Shown here: positions 1 through 8,452 of the stretch, in pieces
Layout: the number at the start of each line of letters is the position of its first letter
Position numbering within the stretch: the stretch's first letter is position 1
DNA from: FEN-1219 sp036563665
GTDB lineage: Bacteria > Pseudomonadota > Gammaproteobacteria > Steroidobacterales > Rariloculaceae
Assembly (NCBI GenBank): GCA_036563665.1
Contig: DATCLY010000053.1
Coordinates: 1 to 21,599 of the forward strand
Direction: 5' to 3'
Length of the DNA stretch: 21,599 nt
Translations under genes and position numbers: made by a program
Notes under the pieces: generated by a model
The model's database searches: none
Seen by the model: the letters and a program-made list of their open reading frames with translations, nothing else
What the model was told of the DNA's origin: nothing

Positions 1-32
1 CTCCCACAGGGCGAGGGGTGCGTCGCGCTGCG

Positions 33-2282
33 TCAGGCGCCGGTGATGCGCTGCAGCTTCGGGAACTTGACGACGGTGCCCGGCATGACCTCGTCGAGCT
101 TCAGGTCGGGGTTGTACTGCCGGAGCAACCACACCGGCACGCGATAGGTGCGTTGCGCGAGCACCCACAGCGACTCGCCGGCCTTGATCACGTGGTCCGT
201 CACGTCCTGCACGGTGTAGGCGCTGAAGAACGCCTCCTGCTGCTGCCGGTGATAGGCGAGGCGGCGCTGCTCGAAGCGCGCCGCGTCCACCTTGGAGAAA
301 TCGAGCTTCAGGCGCTGACCGATCACCACGGCGCGGCCGAACGGCAAGCCGTTCAGGTCGCGTAGCGCCTGCGTGCGGATCTCGAGCCAGTCGGCGTAGT
401 GCCCGAGCGTCTCGAGCGCCTGCACCTCGATGGTGCCGTCCGCCGCGACCGAGTAGTCGCTCGGGTCGGCCGCGAGGTCGGCCTGCACGCTCGCCAGCAC
501 GTTGGCCTCGAGGCTCGACTCGCCGTCCGTCTCGACGTTCGTCTCGATGGCGTCCAGCACCTCGTTCGGCAGCGCCGCGGCCGGCGGCTCCGTGAGGGCC
601 GCGACGGCCGGCAGGTCCGCGGGCGCCTCGGGGAACGGCGCCAGCACGGGCTCGTCGCCGCGGGCCTCGGACACGTCCACGGCCACGGCGGGCTCCTCGA
701 CGATGCTGCGCTCGCGTTCCGCGCTCGGCGACGGCGGCGCCAAGGCGAGCACCGGCTCGGCGACGTCGGCACCCGGGATGCGCAGCGTCTGGCCGGCATA
801 GATGCGGTCGGGGTTGGTGATCCCGTTCGCGGCGAGCAGCTGCTCGACGTCCACGCCGAAGCGGGCGGCGATGCGCGCGACGCTGTCACCGCGCCGCACG
901 ACGTAGTTGCCGCCCTCGAGCACCGGCGGCGCGCTCTCGGCCCGCGCGGCGAGCGTGGGCGGCACGGCGTCGCCGGCCACGGGCAGCGTGATCATCTGGC
1001 CGACGCGGATCAGATCGTTGCTGCGCAGGTTGTTCACGCGCATGAGCGCGGCCAGGCTCACGCCGTACTGCTTGGCGATCCCGGACAGCGTGTCGCCGCG
1101 GCGCACGCGGTGCTGCAGGTCGGGCCGCTGCGCGGCGTAGCGCTCGGAGGCCGGGATCGAGGCGAGCAGCGACGCCACGTCGGGCCCGATGGAGCGGGGC
1201 ACGCGCAGGGCGAAGCCCTTCGGCACGAACTTGTCGCCGGCCCAGACGGTCTCGGTGAGCGCGGGATTCAGCTTGCGCAGCTCGGCGAGCGGCAGTCGCA
1301 GCGCGCGCGCGAGGGTGTCGGCCTGCACGTAGTCCGGCATCTCCACCACCACCGAGTCGGCCGGCGGGTTGAGCTTCAGCGGCCCGAAGTACTTCTCGGC
1401 GTTCTTCTCGACGTCGAGCGCGGCGAGGAACGCGGCGTAGAAGTTGCGCGAAGCGAAGCCGAAGCTGCGGCTGCGATACTTCTCGACGATGACGCCGATG
1501 TCCTTGGTCTTGAGCTGGCTCACCGCGCGCCGCATGCCGGCGGCGCCGTGGTTGTACGCGGTGAGCGCGAGCGGCCAGCTTCCGAGGAACGCGTAGTTGT
1601 CCTCGAGCAGGCGCGCGGCCGCGTCCGTGGAGAAGAACGGATCGCGCCGCTCGTCCACGATGTGATCGATGCGCATGTAGCGTAGACCGGTGGAGCGCGT
1701 GAACTGCCACATGCCGGCGGCGCCCACCTTCGAGTAAGCCGTGGGATCGAACGACGACTCCACGTGCGGCAGCGCGGCGAGCTCGCGGGGCAGCCCGCGC
1801 TTCTCGAGCACGCTGATGATGTACGGCTTCCACTCGCCCGAGCGGATGAGGCCCTCCCGGAAGCGATCCGCCTGGCCGAGCTGGAAGCGCACGCGCGAGG
1901 CCGCTGCCTTGAGCTCCGCGTCGCTCGGCTTGTCGCCGAAGAGCTCGAGCACTCGGCGTTCCTCGTCGCTCAGGTTGCTGCGCGCGCCGTTACCGAGCTT
2001 GGTGAGGATCGTGCGGTAGGTCTGGATGCCTTGCTCGATGCGGCGGCGCCGCTCGCTGGGGCTCAACCCTTTCGGCACGCCGATGGTCTTGTAGACGATG
2101 TCGAGGCGGGCGTTGTCGTGGATGAAGCCTTCCTCGGTGGTGATCTCGGTGTAGACGCGCGTCCAGAAGCGCACGGCGGGCTCGAGCGAGGCCGGCCGCG
2201 GGAAGTCGTCGGTGTCGCCCCATGCCGCTCCCGACAGCGTCGCAATGGCCAGTACCGCCGCGCAGCAAAAGGCTCTGAGCAT
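33..2282 (-). CDS. mltD: Membrane-bound/periplasmic lytic murein transglycosylase with LysM repeats (MltD-like)
   Basis: A 749-residue exported protein predicted to cleave the MurNAc-GlcNAc bond of peptidoglycan. Residues 1-22 look like a signal peptide. An SLT (goose-lysozyme-like) domain spans about 150-290: the catalytic Glu is E175 in HVESSFDP, followed by GAAGMWQF and the AYNHG motif near 242. LysM modules lie at about 391-434 (HRVRRGDTLSGIAKQYGV) and 460-503, with a degenerate one near 610-655 (ETLGHYADWL) and a last one near 697-742. An acidic, Pro/Ala-rich linker covers about 505-600. E. coli MltD has about 450 residues, so this version is long and carries extra LysM modules. No lipobox is obvious despite Cys6/Cys7. 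A GGTGGGG ribosome-binding site sits 6 nt before the ATG. The family call is firm; the gene symbol is by domain order only. Confidence 0.92.
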   Translation of the reverse strand: MLRAFCCAAVLAIATLSGAAWGDTDDFPRPASLEPAVRFWTRVYTEITTEEGFIHDNARLDIVYKTIGVPKGLSPSERRRRIEQGIQTYRTILTKLGNGARSNLSDEERRVLELFGDKPSDAELKAAASRVRFQLGQADRFREGLIRSGEWKPYIISVLEKRGLPRELAALPHVESSFDPTAYSKVGAAGMWQFTRSTGLRYMRIDHIVDERRDPFFSTDAAARLLEDNYAFLGSWPLALTAYNHGAAGMRRAVSQLKTKDIGVIVEKYRSRSFGFASRNFYAAFLAALDVEKNAEKYFGPLKLNPPADSVVVEMPDYVQADTLARALRLPLAELRKLNPALTETVWAGDKFVPKGFALRVPRSIGPDVASLLASIPASERYAAQRPDLQHRVRRGDTLSGIAKQYGVSLAALMRVNNLRSNDLIRVGQMITLPVAGDAVPPTLAARAESAPPVLEGGNYVVRRGDSVARIAARFGVDVEQLLAANGITNPDRIYAGQTLRIPGADVAEPVLALAPPSPSAERERSIVEEPAVAVDVSEARGDEPVLAPFPEAPADLPAVAALTEPPAAALPNEVLDAIETNVETDGESSLEANVLASVQADLAADPSDYSVAADGTIEVQALETLGHYADWLEIRTQALRDLNGLPFGRAVVIGQRLKLDFSKVDAARFEQRRLAYHRQQQEAFFSAYTVQDVTDHVIKAGESLWVLAQRTYRVPVWLLRQYNPDLKLDEVMPGTVVKFPKLQRITGA

Positions 2283-2433
2283 CTGTTACCCCACCGAGGA
2301 CGCGATCCAAACCGAGCGGCCGGACTATGTCGAATCGAACCGCACCGGTCGCTGACGGAGATCACGGCGCGAGCGCGCCGCGTCCCGGCCGCAGGCAGTT
2401 CGAGATTTGCTATGGCCGGCCTTTTTTGTTTGC

Positions 2434-2461
2434 CTTATAGCGGGTTGCGAGCCGAATGTAC
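2434..2461 (-). promoter_or_regulatory. Possible sigma70 promoter for the transglycosylase gene
   Basis: On the minus strand a GTACAT box and a TATAAG box are separated by 16 nt, in the only AT-rich patch of the 208-bp gap before the transglycosylase gene. The -10 match is good and the -35 is poor. It would give a leader of roughly 145 nt. The call rests on motif resemblance alone. Confidence 0.3.
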
Positions 2462-2482
2462 AGGCGGGTCTGCGGTCCGCCT
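2462..2482 (-). terminator. Weak hairpin after the GST gene
   Basis: About 9 nt past the GST stop, the minus strand can form a 6-bp stem (AGGCGG/CCGCCT) with a 9-nt loop. No U-run follows, so if it terminates at all it is a weak intrinsic terminator. It lies directly upstream of the possible promoter for the next gene. Confidence 0.25.
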
Positions 2483-2490
2483 CCGGGGCT

Positions 2491-3114
2491 TCAGCTCAGC
2501 GGCCGCATCACGTGCTCGCGGTAGGCGGGGCGCTCCGCGAGCCGCCGGTGCCACCGCTCGAGCGACGGCAGCGACGGCCGGTCGATGCCGTCGAGGGCGA
2601 GCCAGCGATGCGCCGCGGCCCCGACGGGGATGTCGCCCACGGTGAGGCGGTCCCCCGCGACGTAAGGCCGCTCCGCCAGGTGCCGGTCGAGCCGCTCGAA
2701 GGCCTCGGCGAGCTTCGCGGCCGCATGTGCCACGGCGGCCAGGTCGCGCTTTTCAGCCGGCAGGCGGACGAGGTTCCAGAACACCGTCGTCAGCGGCCCG
2801 GCGAGCGTCGACAGCTGCCAGTCCATCCACCGCTCCGCGTGCGCGCGTGCCTCGGGCGAGCTCGGGTACAGGCCGCCCGGGTCGTGCTTGGCGGCGAGAT
2901 AACGCACGATGGTGTTCGACTCCCACAGGCTGAAATCGCCGTCCACGAGCAGCGGCACCCGCCCGTTGGGGTTGAGCGCGAGATACCAGGGCTCGTGGTT
3001 CTTGCCGTGCTCGAGGCCCGCATCCACGCGCTCGTAGGGAACGCCGAGCTCCCCCAAGCACCAGAGCACCTTCTGCACGTTGATGGAGTTGGTGCGGCCG
3101 TAGATCGTGAGCAC
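2491..3114 (-). CDS. Glutathione S-transferase family protein
   Basis: A 207-residue cytosolic protein of normal GST length, expected to conjugate glutathione to electrophiles or reduce organic peroxides; the substrate is unknown. The N-terminal thioredoxin-fold domain (about 1-80) holds IYGRTNSINVQKVLW with the Ser/Asn region used for glutathione activation, then NPNGRVPLL with the cis-Pro, then ESNTIVRYLA, which contacts the glutathione gamma-glutamyl group. The all-alpha C-terminal domain (about 90-200) includes the N-capping-type sequence RLTVGDIPVG. The GTG at 3114 is chosen because the conserved fold begins right there (VLTIYGR) and lies 5 nt after the stop of the cupin gene. A longer frame to 3687 exists, but its extra part is only the antisense shadow of the cupin reading frame. 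Probably co-transcribed and translationally coupled with the cupin gene. Confidence 0.9.
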   Translation of the reverse strand: MLTIYGRTNSINVQKVLWCLGELGVPYERVDAGLEHGKNHEPWYLALNPNGRVPLLVDGDFSLWESNTIVRYLAAKHDPGGLYPSSPEARAHAERWMDWQLSTLAGPLTTVFWNLVRLPAEKRDLAAVAHAAAKLAEAFERLDRHLAERPYVAGDRLTVGDIPVGAAAHRWLALDGIDRPSLPSLERWHRRLAERPAYREHVMRPLS

Positions 3115-3119
3115 GGCGG

Positions 3120-3668
3120 TCAGGGGCGCGTGAGGGCGCGGATCACTTCGCGGTGCTGGGGATAGCGCGCCGTGAGCGCTTCGCGCGTCGGCATCTCGAA
3201 GTCCGCGAAGTCGAACCCGGGCGCCACGGTGCAGCCCCCGAACACGAAGCCGCTGCCCGCCGCCGGGCGCGCGGCCTGCCAGCACCCGGCCGGCACGAGC
3301 GCGGTGGGCTCGCCGCGCTCCCAGTCGGAAGCGAGCACGCGCAGCGTGTGCCGGCCCGCGGCGTCGATCGTGTGCAGCTCGAGCGGCCCACCGGCGTAGA
3401 GATGCCAGATCTCGTCGCTCCAGCGCACGCGATGGAACGCGGAGAACTGCGACTCGAGCAGCAGGTAATAGATGAGCGTGCCGGAGTGGCGCAGCGGCCG
3501 TTCGGGGATGTTGGGATGCGGGAGCGCGAGCTCCGCCCGGTACACCTCGCGGAAGTAACCGCCCTCCGGATGCGGCTCGAGCGCGAAGCGCTCGATGAGG
3601 CGGACGGCCTCCGCGGGAGGCCTGAGCGCGCTGTCTGCGACGGTTTTCGACAAGGATTGATCGTTCAA
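3120..3668 (-). CDS. Cupin_5 (DUF985) family protein
   Basis: A 182-residue single-domain protein of the DUF985/cupin_5 beta-barrel family, whose biochemical role is not established. Family hallmarks are LEPHPEGGYFREVYRA near residues 30-45, SGTLIYYLLL and FHRVRWSDEIWHLYAGGPLELH near 75-100, then VPAGCWQAA and FGGCTVAPGFDFADFEM toward the end. The metal-binding positions are probably H79 and the E/H pair in DEIWH. No ATG is in frame. The first usable start after an in-frame stop is the TTG at 3668, with no clear ribosome-binding site, so the exact start is uncertain (a second TTG lies four codons downstream). It is the first gene of a likely two-gene unit with the GST. The divergent 246-bp gap to the hydrolase at 3915 holds no gene. 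Confidence 0.88.
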   Translation of the reverse strand: MNDQSLSKTVADSALRPPAEAVRLIERFALEPHPEGGYFREVYRAELALPHPNIPERPLRHSGTLIYYLLLESQFSAFHRVRWSDEIWHLYAGGPLELHTIDAAGRHTLRVLASDWERGEPTALVPAGCWQAARPAAGSGFVFGGCTVAPGFDFADFEMPTREALTARYPQHREVIRALTRP

Positions 3669-3914
3669 CGGCTGGACAGGCGCTCATGATACCGCGCGCC
3701 GCGCCCGCGGCGGGCGCCCCCGGCGGGGCCGCTTTCCACTCGCTACCTGCGGCGTCGCACGCGCCGGCGACGCGGCCTGACGCCTTATGGCGACAGCGTG
3801 GCGCGCTGAGAATCGCGGCCGGAACGCCGCTCCCGCGCTGTCCGTGGCGCTTCGGCGCGTGCCTCGCTTATTCTTCTGCCGCCGGCCGGTGCCGGCTAGT
3901 GGGGGACTCCGCCG

Positions 3915-5177
3915 ATGACGACCGTGTCTCGTTTCCTGAGCGGCGCGTTGCTCTGCCTGCTCGCGCCGCTGGTGCTCGCGGGGGCGCTCGAGCCGGCTGC
4001 GCCCGAGTCCGTCGGCATGTCCTCGGAGCGCCTCGCGAGGCTCACCGAGACGCTCGAGGGCTACGTGGCCGACGGGCAGCTCGCGGGCACGGTCACGCTG
4101 GTCGCGCGGCGGGGCAAGGTGGCGTACTTCGAGGCGGCCGGCTTCCGGGACCGCGAGGCGCGCGCGCCGATGCACACGGACACGATCTTCCGCATCGCCT
4201 CGCAGACGAAGGCCATCGTCAGCGTGGGCGCGATGATGCTCGTCGAGGAGGGCAAGCTCGCGCTCTCCGATCCCGTGGGCGACTTCCTGCCCGAGTTCAA
4301 GAAGACGAAGGTGGCCGTGCCGGGCGCGGGGCGCGACTACACCGTCGTGGACGCGGCCCGGCCCATTACGATCCGCGACCTGCTTACCCACACGTCCGGC
4401 TTCGGCTACGGCACCGGTGTCGGAGGTGATCGCTGGCGGGCGGCCGGCATACAGAGCTGGTACTTCGCGAACCGCAAGGAACCCATCCGCCAGACCGTGG
4501 CGCGCATGGCGTCGCTGCCCGCCGAGGCGCAGCCGGGCGAGCGTTGGATCTACGGCTACAACACCGACATCCTGGGCGCCGTGATCGAGGTGGTCTCGGG
4601 AATGCCGCTCGACCGCTATCTCGAGGAGCGCATCTTCACGCCGCTCGGCATGACGGACACGCACTTCTATCTGCCGCCTGCGAAGCGCGACCGCCTGGCG
4701 GCCGTCTACTCGCGCCGCGAGAACGGCATCGCCCGCGCGCCGGACGCGGGGCAGGTGGGGCAGGGGGAGTACGTGGACGGGCCGCGGGTGAGCTTCTCGG
4801 GCGGAGCCGGTCTCGTCTCCACCGCGGCCGACTACGCGCGCTTTCTGCAGATGCTGCTGAACGGCGGCGAGCTCGACGGCCGGCGGCTGCTGTCGCGCAA
4901 GACGGTGGAGCTCATGACGGTGGACCATCTCGGCGACGTCGCCTTCCGGCCGGGCGAAGGCTTCGGCCTGGGCTTCGCCGTGGTGGAGGACGTGGGTGCG
5001 CGCGGCACGCCGGGGTCGGTGGGCGAGTTCGGCTGGGGCGGCGCGTACCACACGACTTACTGGGTGGACCCGCGCGAGGAGCTCGTCGTGGTGTATCTCA
5101 CGCAGCTCTTGCCGTCGAACGGCCTCGACGACCACGAGAAGGTGCGCGCGCTCGTCTATCAGGCCATCGTCGACTGA
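3915..5177 (+). CDS. Exported serine hydrolase, class C beta-lactamase/esterase fold
   Basis: A 420-residue protein with a signal peptide (about 1-23, cleavage near LAGA). It belongs to the beta-lactamase (class C)/penicillin-binding-protein-like family, which includes family VIII esterases and D-aminopeptidases. The nucleophile motif SxxK is S96-Q-T-K99 in FRIASQTKA. The YxN-type motif is Y213-G-Y-N in RWIYGYNTDILG, followed by VIEVVSG. LLTHTSGFGYG near 156-166 is also typical. A conserved GLGFAVV and a WGGAYHTTYWVDP segment near 355-390 replace the KTG box, as in esterase-like members. The ribosome-binding site is GGGGGA, 9 nt before the ATG. A true beta-lactamase is less likely than an esterase or peptidase; the substrate cannot be told. 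It is paralogous to the gene at 13881 and converges with the next gene, overlapping it by 19 nt. Confidence 0.92.
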   Translation: MTTVSRFLSGALLCLLAPLVLAGALEPAAPESVGMSSERLARLTETLEGYVADGQLAGTVTLVARRGKVAYFEAAGFRDREARAPMHTDTIFRIASQTKAIVSVGAMMLVEEGKLALSDPVGDFLPEFKKTKVAVPGAGRDYTVVDAARPITIRDLLTHTSGFGYGTGVGGDRWRAAGIQSWYFANRKEPIRQTVARMASLPAEAQPGERWIYGYNTDILGAVIEVVSGMPLDRYLEERIFTPLGMTDTHFYLPPAKRDRLAAVYSRRENGIARAPDAGQVGQGEYVDGPRVSFSGGAGLVSTAADYARFLQMLLNGGELDGRRLLSRKTVELMTVDHLGDVAFRPGEGFGLGFAVVEDVGARGTPGSVGEFGWGGAYHTTYWVDPREELVVVYLTQLLPSNGLDDHEKVRALVYQAIVD

Positions 5178-6784
5178 GCGGCGCGCGGGCCCACGTGCCC
5201 GAGCGCGTAGCGGGTCAGGAGCCCCAGGCCGACCAGCGTCACGGCCGCGTTCACGACCCAGCCGACGAGAGGCACATTGATCGCCATCACGACGAGCACC
5301 AGGCCCGCGATCAGCGTGGTCGCGTAGTGGGGCGGTCCGGCCGGTGAGGCGAACAGCCGCCGGCCGATGATGTGCGCGACGGGCACCTTGGCGAGATACA
5401 GCCCGAGGCCCCACAGCAGGAATCCCAGAACCCCGAGCGGTATGCCGAAGATCGTGATCAGCAGCAGGACGGAGACGACCGGCAGCACGATGGCGGCGAC
5501 GAGCCCGCGTCCCGCCGCCGCGAGCGCGTCGCGGCCGTCGTGCAGCGTCACCTCGCGCAGGCCCGCGAACAGCCACAGCAGCACGAGGCCCGCCAGGAAC
5601 AGCGCACCGAGCCGCAGCGCCTGCCCGGCATAGAACCCGGGCGTCAGGTATTTGTTGCGCGGCGCCTCGGGCGGCGCGGCGGTCGCCACCTCGCCGCCGA
5701 TACGGCTGCCCGAGGACGCGCGCACGTCGTCCTCGTCGGGCACGTGCGCCAGCACGTCGCCGCCGATGCGCGCGGCCGGAAGCAGCGTCACCTCGCGGCC
5801 GTGCGCCTCGACGTCGCGCGCAACTTCGCCGCCCACCTCGACGGTGCCGGCGAACGAGAGCAGGTCGATGCCCACGCGGCCGTGCATGCCCACCGTCTCG
5901 CCGAACGCCAACGCGTTGCCGACCACCTCCGCGCTCGTGCCAATGGTCACGTCGCGGCCGAAGCCGTAGAAGTTGCGCTCCACGCGGGCGCGGGAGAGCG
6001 TGACGGCGCGGGCGAACGCGAGCGCGTTTCCATCCACGGTGCCTTCGATCGTCACCGTCTCCGCCGCGCCGAGCACGGAACCCGTGACGTGGCCTCGCAC
6101 CGTCACGCGGCGGGCGAACGCGATGAGGTCGCCCTGCACGTCGCCGTCCACGGCCACGCTCTCGGCCATGACGATGAGGGTGTCGGCCACCGTCTCGCCG
6201 GCCGGGACGGTGACGATCGGCATGCCGCGCCGGATCTCCACGGCGTCGCCGCGCGTGGGGAGGGCGGCGGCGAGCACGGCCGTGCAGGCGAAGGCTGCCG
6301 CGCCGGCACGGCGCCTCAGCAGGAGGAAGGCTGCGACGGCGGCCGCCACGAGGACGAGGGCGCTCACGGCGGAAGAAACGGCGGAGTCGATCATGGCGGT
6401 ACCTCCAATGGCGAGGCGGATGAGCACGGTCACGGACAAATCGAAGAGGCCGCCGGGCTCGAGCGGATCGAGCCAGCGCAATGCCGCGGGCACGGCTCGG
6501 GCCACCGCGGCCCAGACGGCGAGCGCCGACGCGCCCACGGCGCCGCCTCCGAGCGCGAGGAGCAGCCAGGCGAGCGGGCCGAGCGGGCGCGACAGCGGCG
6601 GGATCGGCACCGGCTCCTCGTGCCGCAGGGCGCGCCGCAGCAGCGCGGCCTCCGCCGCGAAGCCGTCCGCGAGCGCCCGGCACTGCGCGCACTCGGCGAG
6701 GTGCCGCTCGATCGCGAGCGCATCCGTGCCCTCGAGCCCACCGTCCGCATACACCGCCAGCAGCGAAGGTGCGGGGCAGCTCAT
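5159..6784 (-). CDS. Anti-sigma factor zinc finger fused to bactofilin-like beta-solenoid membrane protein
   Basis: 541 residues with an unusual domain order. Residues 1-45 form a zf-HC2-type anti-sigma zinc finger, with candidate ligands C3, H28, C32 and C35 in RHLAECAQC. Hydrophobic stretches follow at about 70-100 and 137-157. Residues about 190-365 are a repetitive beta-strand array (VTVRGHVTGSVLGAAETVTI and similar), in which turns of about 18 residues alternate small polar and hydrophobic residues as in bactofilin/polymer-forming domains. Three or four membrane segments occupy about 388-408, 428-470 and 488-525. The gene starts inside the sigma factor stop (ATGA, 6781-6784), so the two are translationally coupled. 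Inferred role: it holds the ECF sigma factor at the membrane and releases it on an envelope signal sensed by the solenoid or membrane part. The 3' end overlaps the convergent hydrolase gene by 19 nt. Confidence 0.85.
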   Translation of the reverse strand: MSCPAPSLLAVYADGGLEGTDALAIERHLAECAQCRALADGFAAEAALLRRALRHEEPVPIPPLSRPLGPLAWLLLALGGGAVGASALAVWAAVARAVPAALRWLDPLEPGGLFDLSVTVLIRLAIGGTAMIDSAVSSAVSALVLVAAAVAAFLLLRRRAGAAAFACTAVLAAALPTRGDAVEIRRGMPIVTVPAGETVADTLIVMAESVAVDGDVQGDLIAFARRVTVRGHVTGSVLGAAETVTIEGTVDGNALAFARAVTLSRARVERNFYGFGRDVTIGTSAEVVGNALAFGETVGMHGRVGIDLLSFAGTVEVGGEVARDVEAHGREVTLLPAARIGGDVLAHVPDEDDVRASSGSRIGGEVATAAPPEAPRNKYLTPGFYAGQALRLGALFLAGLVLLWLFAGLREVTLHDGRDALAAAGRGLVAAIVLPVVSVLLLITIFGIPLGVLGFLLWGLGLYLAKVPVAHIIGRRLFASPAGPPHYATTLIAGLVLVVMAINVPLVGWVVNAAVTLVGLGLLTRYALGHVGPRAAQSTMA

Positions 6785-7293
6785 TCCGGGTTCCTCCCTT
6801 CCGGCGGCAGGGCCCGCCGCAGCGCCTGCTTGGCCCGGTTGATCAGCACGCCGACGTGCGTGCGGGTGATCCCCAGCGCCGCGGCGATCTCGTCGTAGGT
6901 TCGATCGTCGTAGTACGCGAGCACGAGCGGCACGCGGTAGCGCTCGGGCAGGGCCGCGATCGCCTGGCGGAGCCGCTCCGCGCGCTCCTCGACGAGGAGG
7001 CTGCCGAGCACCGTCGCCCGATCCTCCACGAGCCGGAGGCGCTCGGTCTCCTCGCTGCCGAAGAGCTCACGCTCCTTGGCGCGGCGGCGCAGCAGATCCA
7101 GGCAGTGGCGGGTGGCGATGCTCATGATCCACGGCCCGAACGGCTGCGAAGGGTCATAGCGGTGCAGCGCGCGTTGCGCCCGCAGGAACGTCTCCTGCGC
7201 GGCGTCCTCCGCGCGGTCCGCGGCGCCGAGTAGCCGCCGGCAGAGGCCGTACACGCGGCGGTAGTGCGCCTCGTAAAGTTCCGCGAATCGCAC
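6781..7293 (-). CDS. ECF-family RNA polymerase sigma factor
   Basis: A 170-residue sigma70-family factor of ECF type, with only regions 2 and 4. Region 2 (about 1-75) contains LYEAHYRRVYGLCRRLLG, the DRAEDAAQETFLRA motif of 2.2, and PWIMSIATRHCLDLLRRR of 2.3-2.4. Region 4 (about 110-162) contains LPERYRVPLVLAYYDDRTYDEIAAALG and the recognition helix ITRTHVGVLINRAKQALR. The start is GTG at 7293, with GGAGGAG 7 nt upstream. It is followed with a 4-nt overlap by its likely anti-sigma partner. The gap to the divergent transporter frame is short. I did not find a convincing autoregulatory ECF promoter there, so the regulon is unknown. Confidence 0.95.
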   Translation of the reverse strand: MRFAELYEAHYRRVYGLCRRLLGAADRAEDAAQETFLRAQRALHRYDPSQPFGPWIMSIATRHCLDLLRRRAKERELFGSEETERLRLVEDRATVLGSLLVEERAERLRQAIAALPERYRVPLVLAYYDDRTYDEIAAALGITRTHVGVLINRAKQALRRALPPEGRNPE

Positions 7294-7417
7294 CGCACGG
7301 CTCCTCCGGACGCGTTAGCGGCTGCCGACAATGCTGATACGGACGGCGCCGGCGGTTATTACACCAGAGGGCGCCGCTTGCTATCTTTGCCGCCCCGATT
7401 CCGACCGAGCCCCGCCA

Positions 7418-8341
7418 TTGTCGCCCTCCCATGCACATCGCCCCGTGCTGGGGATCCTCCTCAAGCTGCTGTCCGTGCTGCTGCTGGCGGGCATGGCGGC
7501 GCTCGTGAAGTACCTGGGGCGGGACGTGCCGGCCGGCCAGACGATCTTCGTGCGCGGCGTGATCTCGGTGGCCGTGCTCGCCCTGATCGCATGGCGCACC
7601 GCGGGGCTGCACGTGCTCAAGACCGCCAACTGGCGCTCGCACGCGCTGCGTTCCCTGTCGGGCACGATCAGCATGTTCTGCTGGTTCTACGCGCTCACGC
7701 TGCTGCCGCTCGCCGATCTCACGGCCATCGTGTTCACGGCGCCGATGTTCCTCACGCTGCTCGCGATGCTGTTCCTCGGCGAGCGCATTCACCGCTACCG
7801 CTGGACCGCGCTCGCGATCGGTTTCCTGGGCGTGCTGATCATGACCGGGCCGCACCTCTCGTTCGGGGGCGGCAGCTCGCTCGGCGTGATCGTCGGTCTC
7901 GGCGCGGCCGTGTTCTCGGCCCTCGCCATGGTGTTCCTGCGGAGCATGAGCGGCCAGGGCGGCGAGCACCCGATCACGATCACGTTCTATTTCTCGCTGA
8001 CGTCGATGGTCTGTGCGGCGCTCACGGCGCTCGCCGGCTGGCCGACGCCCACGACGGAGCAGGCCGTCGTGATCGTGGCCGCGGGCGTGCTCGGCGTGTT
8101 CGGCCAGCTGCTCATGACGTCGTCGTACCGCTACGCCGAAGCGTCCACGATCGCGCCGCTCGACTACACCAATCTGCTCGCGGCCCTGTTCTTCGGCTAT
8201 GTGTTCTTCGACGAGACGCCCGAGCTCGCCACGTGGATCGGCGCACCGCTGGTGGTCGCGGCGGGCTTGATCATCCTGTGGCGCGAGTACGTGCGCTCGC
8301 GGGCGCGCGCGGCCACGACGCGGGTGGCGCCCGAGGTATGA
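7418..8341 (+). CDS. DMT-superfamily (EamA) transporter
   Basis: About 307 residues with ten predicted membrane helices in two EamA repeats, an inner-membrane transporter for small metabolites such as amino acids or nucleotide bases; the substrate is unknown. Repeat 1 begins LGILLKLLSVLLLAGMAALV and includes FVRGVISVAVLALIAWR and SGTISMFCWFYALTLLPLADL. Repeat 2 begins around SLGVIVGLGAAVFSALAMVF and ends LDYTNLLAALFFGYVFFDE. The frame is open from an ATG at 7331, but the first 29 residues of that version look non-protein-like and overlap the probable promoter area. The TTG at 7418 has GAG 8 nt upstream and leaves nine residues before the first helix. A GTG at 7445 is the other option. It is divergent from the sigma factor gene. 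Confidence 0.85.
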   Translation: MSPSHAHRPVLGILLKLLSVLLLAGMAALVKYLGRDVPAGQTIFVRGVISVAVLALIAWRTAGLHVLKTANWRSHALRSLSGTISMFCWFYALTLLPLADLTAIVFTAPMFLTLLAMLFLGERIHRYRWTALAIGFLGVLIMTGPHLSFGGGSSLGVIVGLGAAVFSALAMVFLRSMSGQGGEHPITITFYFSLTSMVCAALTALAGWPTPTTEQAVVIVAAGVLGVFGQLLMTSSYRYAEASTIAPLDYTNLLAALFFGYVFFDETPELATWIGAPLVVAAGLIILWREYVRSRARAATTRVAPEV

Positions 8342-8452
8342 GGCGTGCCTCCGGCGCGCTCAGCGGCGCCGGAGCGGGAGGGCGCGGCCGGCCGTCGCGT
8401 GCCGGGCACGATCCTTGCTCTCGCTATTGCCCCGCTCGACGACGAGGTTCGA

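Noticed and set aside
1..10. The first ten bases, ctcccacagg, equal part of the REP element arm and loop
   Set aside because: Only ten bases are visible at the window edge and the following sequence does not continue the element; too little to call.
399..1685. Long plus-strand open frames opposite the transglycosylase gene, and similar long frames opposite or beside other genes (for example 3684-6692, 8360-10201, 16543-18741)
   Set aside because: They are shadows caused by high GC: Arg/Ala/His-rich, no domain features, and each lies over a well-supported gene.
2411..2430. GGCCGGCC followed by six T on the plus strand, like a terminator
   Set aside because: The palindrome has no loop, and no plus-strand gene ends there.
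7331..7417. Extra 29 residues at the start of the EamA transporter
   Set aside because: The segment is not hydrophobic or protein-like and occupies the likely promoter area; TTG at 7418 or GTG at 7445 fits the family better.
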